DNA of 15,967 bases from contig CAVGWF010000064.1 in the NCBI GenBank assembly GCA_963632825.1, positions 1 to 15,967 of the forward strand, given 5' to 3'. Below the pieces are notes generated by a model. The model had not been told where the DNA came from and did not search any database. It saw nothing but the letters and a program-made list of their open reading frames with translations. The position numbers were made by a program, and so were the translations under genes. The stretch comes from F23-B02 sp963632825 (GTDB lineage: Bacteria > Bacillota > Clostridia > Oscillospirales > Oscillospiraceae). Shown piece by piece: positions 13,591 to 15,967 of the stretch (its first letter is position 1; the number at the start of each line of letters is the position of its first letter).

Positions 13591-13624
13591 ATTTCCAATA
13601 TTAAATTGAAAGGAAACAAATGCT

Positions 13625-14311
13625 ATGGATATAAGAGAGCTTCTCAGATACTGCGATCACACCCTGCTCAGAGTCGACTGCACCGAGGCTGAGATCAGAA
13701 AGCTGTGTGACCAGGCAATAAAATACCGTTGTGCATCGGTTTGCATTCCGCCGTGCCATGTTCCCGGCGCAAAGCGCTATGTGGGCGACAGAATGCGTAT
13801 ATGCACGGTCGTGGGCTTCCCCAACGGCTATATGTCCTCGGCTGCAAAGGCGTTTGAGGCTGCCGACGCGGTGGCAAACGGAGCCGACGAGATAGATATG
13901 GTCGTAAACCTCTCCATGGTCAAGGACGGCTGCTGGGAGGATGTCGCGGAGGATATAAGGGCCGTGCGCCGTTCGTGCCTCGGTAAGGTGCTGAAGGTCA
14001 TAATAGAGTGCTGCCTGCTCACCGATGAGGAGAAAATGCGCCTGTGCACCATCGTTGCCGAGTGCGGTGCCGACTTTATAAAGACCTCCACCGGCTTCAG
14101 CAAGGGCGGCGCCACCCGCCACGATGTTGAGCTCATGCGCCGCTGCAGCCCCGAAAATGTTCAGGTCAAGGCAGCCGGCGGCATAGCAACGCTCGAGGAT
14201 GCCGAGGACTTCATCGCCCTCGGAGCAACCAGACTCGGTACCAGCCGCATAGTGAAGCTCGCCATGGAGCTTGAGCGCGAGGGCATGGGCTCCGACGGCG
14301 AGAGCTGCTGA
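13625..14311 (+). CDS. deoC: Deoxyribose-phosphate aldolase
   Basis: It cleaves 2-deoxyribose-5-phosphate to acetaldehyde and glyceraldehyde-3-phosphate in deoxynucleoside salvage. The ATG at 13625 has AAAGGAAA about eight bases upstream. Of 228 residues, CDHTLL (10-15) is the typical opening, and Asp91 (DEIDMVVN), Lys153 (FIKTSTGF, the Schiff-base lysine) and Lys182 (QVKAAGGI) form the catalytic set. All are present. The protein is unusually rich in cysteine, about 15 residues. No deoA, deoB or nucleoside transporter is adjacent; a small membrane protein gene follows 16 bases after the stop and is probably co-transcribed. Confidence 0.95.
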   Translation: MDIRELLRYCDHTLLRVDCTEAEIRKLCDQAIKYRCASVCIPPCHVPGAKRYVGDRMRICTVVGFPNGYMSSAAKAFEAADAVANGADEIDMVVNLSMVKDGCWEDVAEDIRAVRRSCLGKVLKVIIECCLLTDEEKMRLCTIVAECGADFIKTSTGFSKGGATRHDVELMRRCSPENVQVKAAGGIATLEDAEDFIALGATRLGTSRIVKLAMELEREGMGSDGESC

Positions 14312-14327
14312 GAGGGACAGGTGCGCA

Positions 14328-14510
14328 ATGCGAAAACCCGGCAGAATACTGAGCGTCATCGGGCTCATAGTTTCCGCTGTCCTTCTTGTGGCGGGCTCAT
14401 ATTTCATAGCTCCGAGATCCCGGAGCTGGGCAAGCATATGGAGCATACTCGCCGGCAGCGTCACGGCAGGCTTTGCGTATTATGCATTTCACGGCAAAGG
14501 CGATGACTGA
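14328..14510 (+). CDS. Small two-helix membrane protein
   Basis: A 60-residue protein from the ATG at 14328, 16 bases after the deoC stop, with a weak ribosome binding site (ACAGGTG). A longer frame from 14271 would overlap deoC. The protein has a basic start (MRKPGR), a hydrophobic helix at about 8-27, a short basic turn (PRSRS) and a second helix at about 34-53, then a charged tail. I do not recognise the family. Its last 22 bases overlap the end of the convergent membrane protein gene. The regular hairpin topology and close spacing to deoC support a real gene, but a chance frame cannot be excluded. Confidence 0.6.
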   Translation: MRKPGRILSVIGLIVSAVLLVAGSYFIAPRSRSWASIWSILAGSVTAGFAYYAFHGKGDD

Positions 14511-14869
14511 AAAAGCCTTCGCATAAATGTGCATAGCATAAGCCCCGGAACCGACAGCGCGAGCCAGAAAAATGTGAACAGCGGGCATATCTGCCCCTTA
14601 AGGTTCATTGCCATGTCTGAGTAGTCCCATATGTGCCATCCTAATGTTATGTTAACCAAATATCCGACGCAGAACTCAATTGCCGTTATTGCCAGCGCAC
14701 TCAGAACGCATTTTGCCCGAAACGGTATTGCGGCGGCGCTTATAAGATACATCACCGTAAAACACGCGCCGCCGCAAATCAGCATCGTCCAGTGTGTTCT
14801 GCCGCGCCAGAGTATTTCGATCATCCCGTATAGCTCTGCGCCGAGCGCATAAATAAATATAAGCTCCAA
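14489..14869 (-). CDS. Integral membrane protein, putative ABC-transporter CmpB-like family
   Basis: A 126-residue protein with about four transmembrane helices (near 3-20, 28-47, 53-74 and 93-114). The pattern ELYGMIEILWRGRTHWTM (12-29) followed by WDYSDMAMNLKGQIC (81-95) is what I recall for the CmpB-type 'putative ABC-transporter type IV' family common in Clostridia. Its function is not established, and no ATPase partner is adjacent. The start is a TTG at 14869 with GGAG about nine bases upstream; no in-frame ATG lies early enough to keep the conserved region. Its 3' end overlaps the small membrane protein gene by 22 bases tail to tail, with no terminator between them. Confidence 0.75.
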   Translation of the reverse strand: MELIFIYALGAELYGMIEILWRGRTHWTMLICGGACFTVMYLISAAAIPFRAKCVLSALAITAIEFCVGYLVNITLGWHIWDYSDMAMNLKGQICPLFTFFWLALSVPGLMLCTFMRRLFQSSPLP

Positions 14870-14916
14870 AAAATATCACTCCGGAGCTATTGTCTGTATT
14901 TTTGCTTAAAAAATCC

Positions 14917-14945
14917 TTGACACAAGATAAAAGTGCTGGTATATT
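14917..14945 (+). promoter_or_regulatory. Promoter of the infC-rpmI operon
   Basis: A perfect TTGACA at 14917-14922, a 17-bp spacer and TATATT at 14940-14945 (five of six). This is the strongest promoter in the window, as expected for a translation operon. Initiation near 14952 gives a leader of about 150 bases. Confidence 0.88.
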
Positions 14946-15018
14946 AATAGGGCTGAAAACAAAGTAGGTGCGGCATCCCCGACCTCACCGGACCGCCCCG
15001 GGCGCGTTTCGGTCAATA

Positions 15019-15048
15019 GGCATCGCCCCAAGAGGGTGCTGCTTTTTT
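15019..15048 (+). terminator. Leader terminator 1 upstream of infC
   Basis: GGCATCGCCC pairs with GGGTGCTGC (stem 15020-15028/15034-15042, one mismatch, one G-T pair) around a five-base loop and is followed by T6 at 15043-15048. It lies inside the infC leader, so it is an attenuator rather than the end of an upstream gene. Confidence 0.75.
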
Positions 15049-15053
15049 GTGCG

Positions 15054-15079
15054 CGGGTGCTGTAAGGCATCCGTTTTTT
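15054..15079 (+). terminator. Leader terminator 2 upstream of infC
   Basis: CGGGTGC 15054-15060 pairs with GCATCCG 15067-15073 (7 bp, one G-T), with a six-base loop, then T6 at 15074-15079. It begins only six bases after the first terminator's T-tract and reuses the same arm sequence, so the two stems can exchange partners. Confidence 0.65.
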
Positions 15080-15101
15080 GCATTTATGGAGGTGTTTTAC
15101 A

Positions 15102-15692
15102 ATCGCAAGTGTGAATCATGAGATCAACGAGGAGATCATCGACAAGGAAATTCGCGTTATAGGCGACGATGGCGAGCAGCTTGGCATCATGTCCGCCGAG
15201 GCAGCCCTGAAGATTGCAGAGGAGAAGGAGCTTGATCTTGTAAAGATCTCGCCCATGGCAAAGCCGCCCGTCTGCAAGATAATGGACTATGGCAAGTTCC
15301 GCTTTGAGCAGTCAAAACGCGAAAAGGAAGCCAAGAAAAATCAGCGTGTCATGGAAGTCAAGGAGATCCGCATGTCCCCCGGCATCGGCGAGAACGACCT
15401 GAACACGAAGCTCAAGAGCGCACTCAAGTTCCTTGCTGACGGCGACCGCGTCAAGGTTTCGATTCGCTTCCGCGGTCGTGAGATGGCACATACTCACTTA
15501 GGTGAGGTCATTCTGCGCGATTTTGCCGCCAAGTGCGGGGAGGTCGCAAACCTCGATAAACCGCCCAAGCTTGAAGGGCGAAATATGTCCATGTTCCTGT
15601 CTCCGAAGTCTGCCGCGGCAGTCAAGAAGGCACAGAAGGAAAAGGAAGCCGCCAAAAAGCAGGCAGAGGCCGCAGCGGCGGAGAACAATTGA
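15102..15692 (+). CDS. infC: Translation initiation factor IF-3
   Basis: IF3 binds the 30S subunit, keeps it free of 50S and rejects start codons other than AUG, GUG and UUG. The best start is an ATC at 15102, nine bases after GGAGG (15088-15092); this gives 196 residues. The frame has no ATG near here. The TTG at 15078 lies upstream of the ribosome binding site and in the terminator T-tract, and the GTG at 15111 is 18 bases away. The N-domain opens with INEEIIDKEIRVIGDDGEQLG and continues MAKPPVCKIMDYGKFRFEQ. The C-domain has VKEIRMSPGIGENDLNTKL and VKVSIRFRGREMAH. The Ala/Lys-rich C-terminal tail (about 25 residues) is longer than in many IF3s. First gene of the operon. Confidence 0.95.
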   Translation: MASVNHEINEEIIDKEIRVIGDDGEQLGIMSAEAALKIAEEKELDLVKISPMAKPPVCKIMDYGKFRFEQSKREKEAKKNQRVMEVKEIRMSPGIGENDLNTKLKSALKFLADGDRVKVSIRFRGREMAHTHLGEVILRDFAAKCGEVANLDKPPKLEGRNMSMFLSPKSAAAVKKAQKEKEAAKKQAEAAAAENN

Positions 15693-15748
15693 TCAGGTTA
15701 TTACAGACAAATTTCTGATAATAGCAGCATACGGAAGGAGAAATAACC

Positions 15749-15946
15749 ATGCCTAAACTCAAGACCCACAGTGGTGCTAAGAAGAGATTCAATCTCACAA
15801 AAACCGGTAAAGTAAAGCGCGCTCATGCGTTCAAGAGCCATATCCTCACCAAGAAGGACACCAAGCGCTGCCGTCGTCTGCGTTCCGGCGCGATCGCCGA
15901 TGTTACCAACGAGGCAACCATCAAAAAGATGATCCCTTACAAATAA
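15749..15946 (+). CDS. rpmI: 50S ribosomal protein L35
   Basis: 65 residues beginning MPKLKTHSGAKKRF, the hallmark of L35, very basic throughout (KTGKVKRAHAFKSHIL, then KRCRRLRSG). GGAAGGAG at 15733-15740 is eight bases before the ATG. It lies 56 bases after infC with no terminator between them, so it is co-transcribed. The usual next gene, rplT for L20, would start just beyond the right edge; the last 21 bases contain no start for it. Confidence 0.97.
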   Translation: MPKLKTHSGAKKRFNLTKTGKVKRAHAFKSHILTKKDTKRCRRLRSGAIADVTNEATIKKMIPYK

Positions 15947-15967
15947 TTAAGGGCTGACTGTTACTGA

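Larger units (their letters stand above)
14952..15101 (+). ncRNA. Structured attenuator leader of infC-rpmI(-rplT)
   Basis: The leader is about 150 bases, GC-rich and full of self-complementary modules: GCGGCATCCCC (14970-14980), GGCATCGCCCC (15019-15029), GGGTGCTGC (15034-15042), CGGGTGC (15054-15060) and GCATCCG (15067-15073). The GGGTGC modules can pair with any of the GCATC modules. Also GACCG 14991-14995 can pair with CGGTC 15010-15014. Position and design fit the ribosomal protein L20-type leader known upstream of infC-rpmI-rplT in Bacillota, in which free L20 promotes termination. Whether this one matches that family was not tested. Confidence 0.65.

Noticed and set aside
13601..14464. 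Minus-strand 287-codon frame
   Set aside because: Antisense shadow of deoC and the following small gene; no ribosome binding site and no recognisable motif.

Overview
The window looks like chromosomal DNA of an anaerobic, fermentative Clostridia-class Bacillota, probably from the Oscillospiraceae/Ruminococcaceae part of that class. This placement is an inference. It rests on strong GGAGG ribosome binding sites, sigma-A type promoters, a HrcA/CIRCE heat-shock operator, the infC-rpmI order behind an attenuator-like leader, a glycogen gene cluster with overlapping genes, and moderately GC-rich coding sequence with AT-rich spacers. I see no rRNA, tRNA, CRISPR array, transposase or phage gene.

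Layout. (1) 1-862: the first codons of a minus-strand gene run off the left edge behind a strong leader hairpin. Divergent from it is a secreted, C-terminally membrane-anchored SH3-like protein. (2) 863-1584: an Hsp20 small heat-shock protein behind a perfect CIRCE operator, closed by a strong terminator. (3) 1585-3552: a stretch with no convincing gene, then an isolated gene with its own promoter, dyad and terminator. It encodes a cytoplasmic TIR domain, one transmembrane helix and a C-terminal leucine-rich-repeat ectodomain. (4) 3665-5259: a sodium:alanine/glycine symporter (AGCS family). (5) 5262-10965, minus strand: a glycogen operon in transcription order glgB, glgA and a GH13 alpha-glucan hydrolase, with overlapping ends and one good promoter. 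(6) 10977-12894, plus strand: glyoxalase I, then lysA with its own promoter. (7) 12899-14869: an SSB-like protein with two OB folds (minus), divergent from deoC, which is followed by a 60-residue membrane protein; that protein overlaps tail to tail with a CmpB-type membrane protein. (8) 14917 to the end: the infC-rpmI(-rplT) translation operon, with a structured leader carrying two tandem terminators and infC apparently starting at AUC.

How the genes work together: GlgB and GlgA build glycogen from ADP-glucose, and the GH13 enzyme plausibly trims or mobilises alpha-glucans. infC and rpmI form a classical autoregulated translation operon. The other units look like single-gene housekeeping or stress transcription units.

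The most unusual item is the TIR-TM-LRR protein. It has the parts of a Toll-like receptor in reversed order, with the TIR at the cytoplasmic N-terminus and the LRR outside at the C-terminus. It is a candidate cell-surface sensor or defence receptor. The infC leader and the left-edge leader hairpin are the next most interesting.
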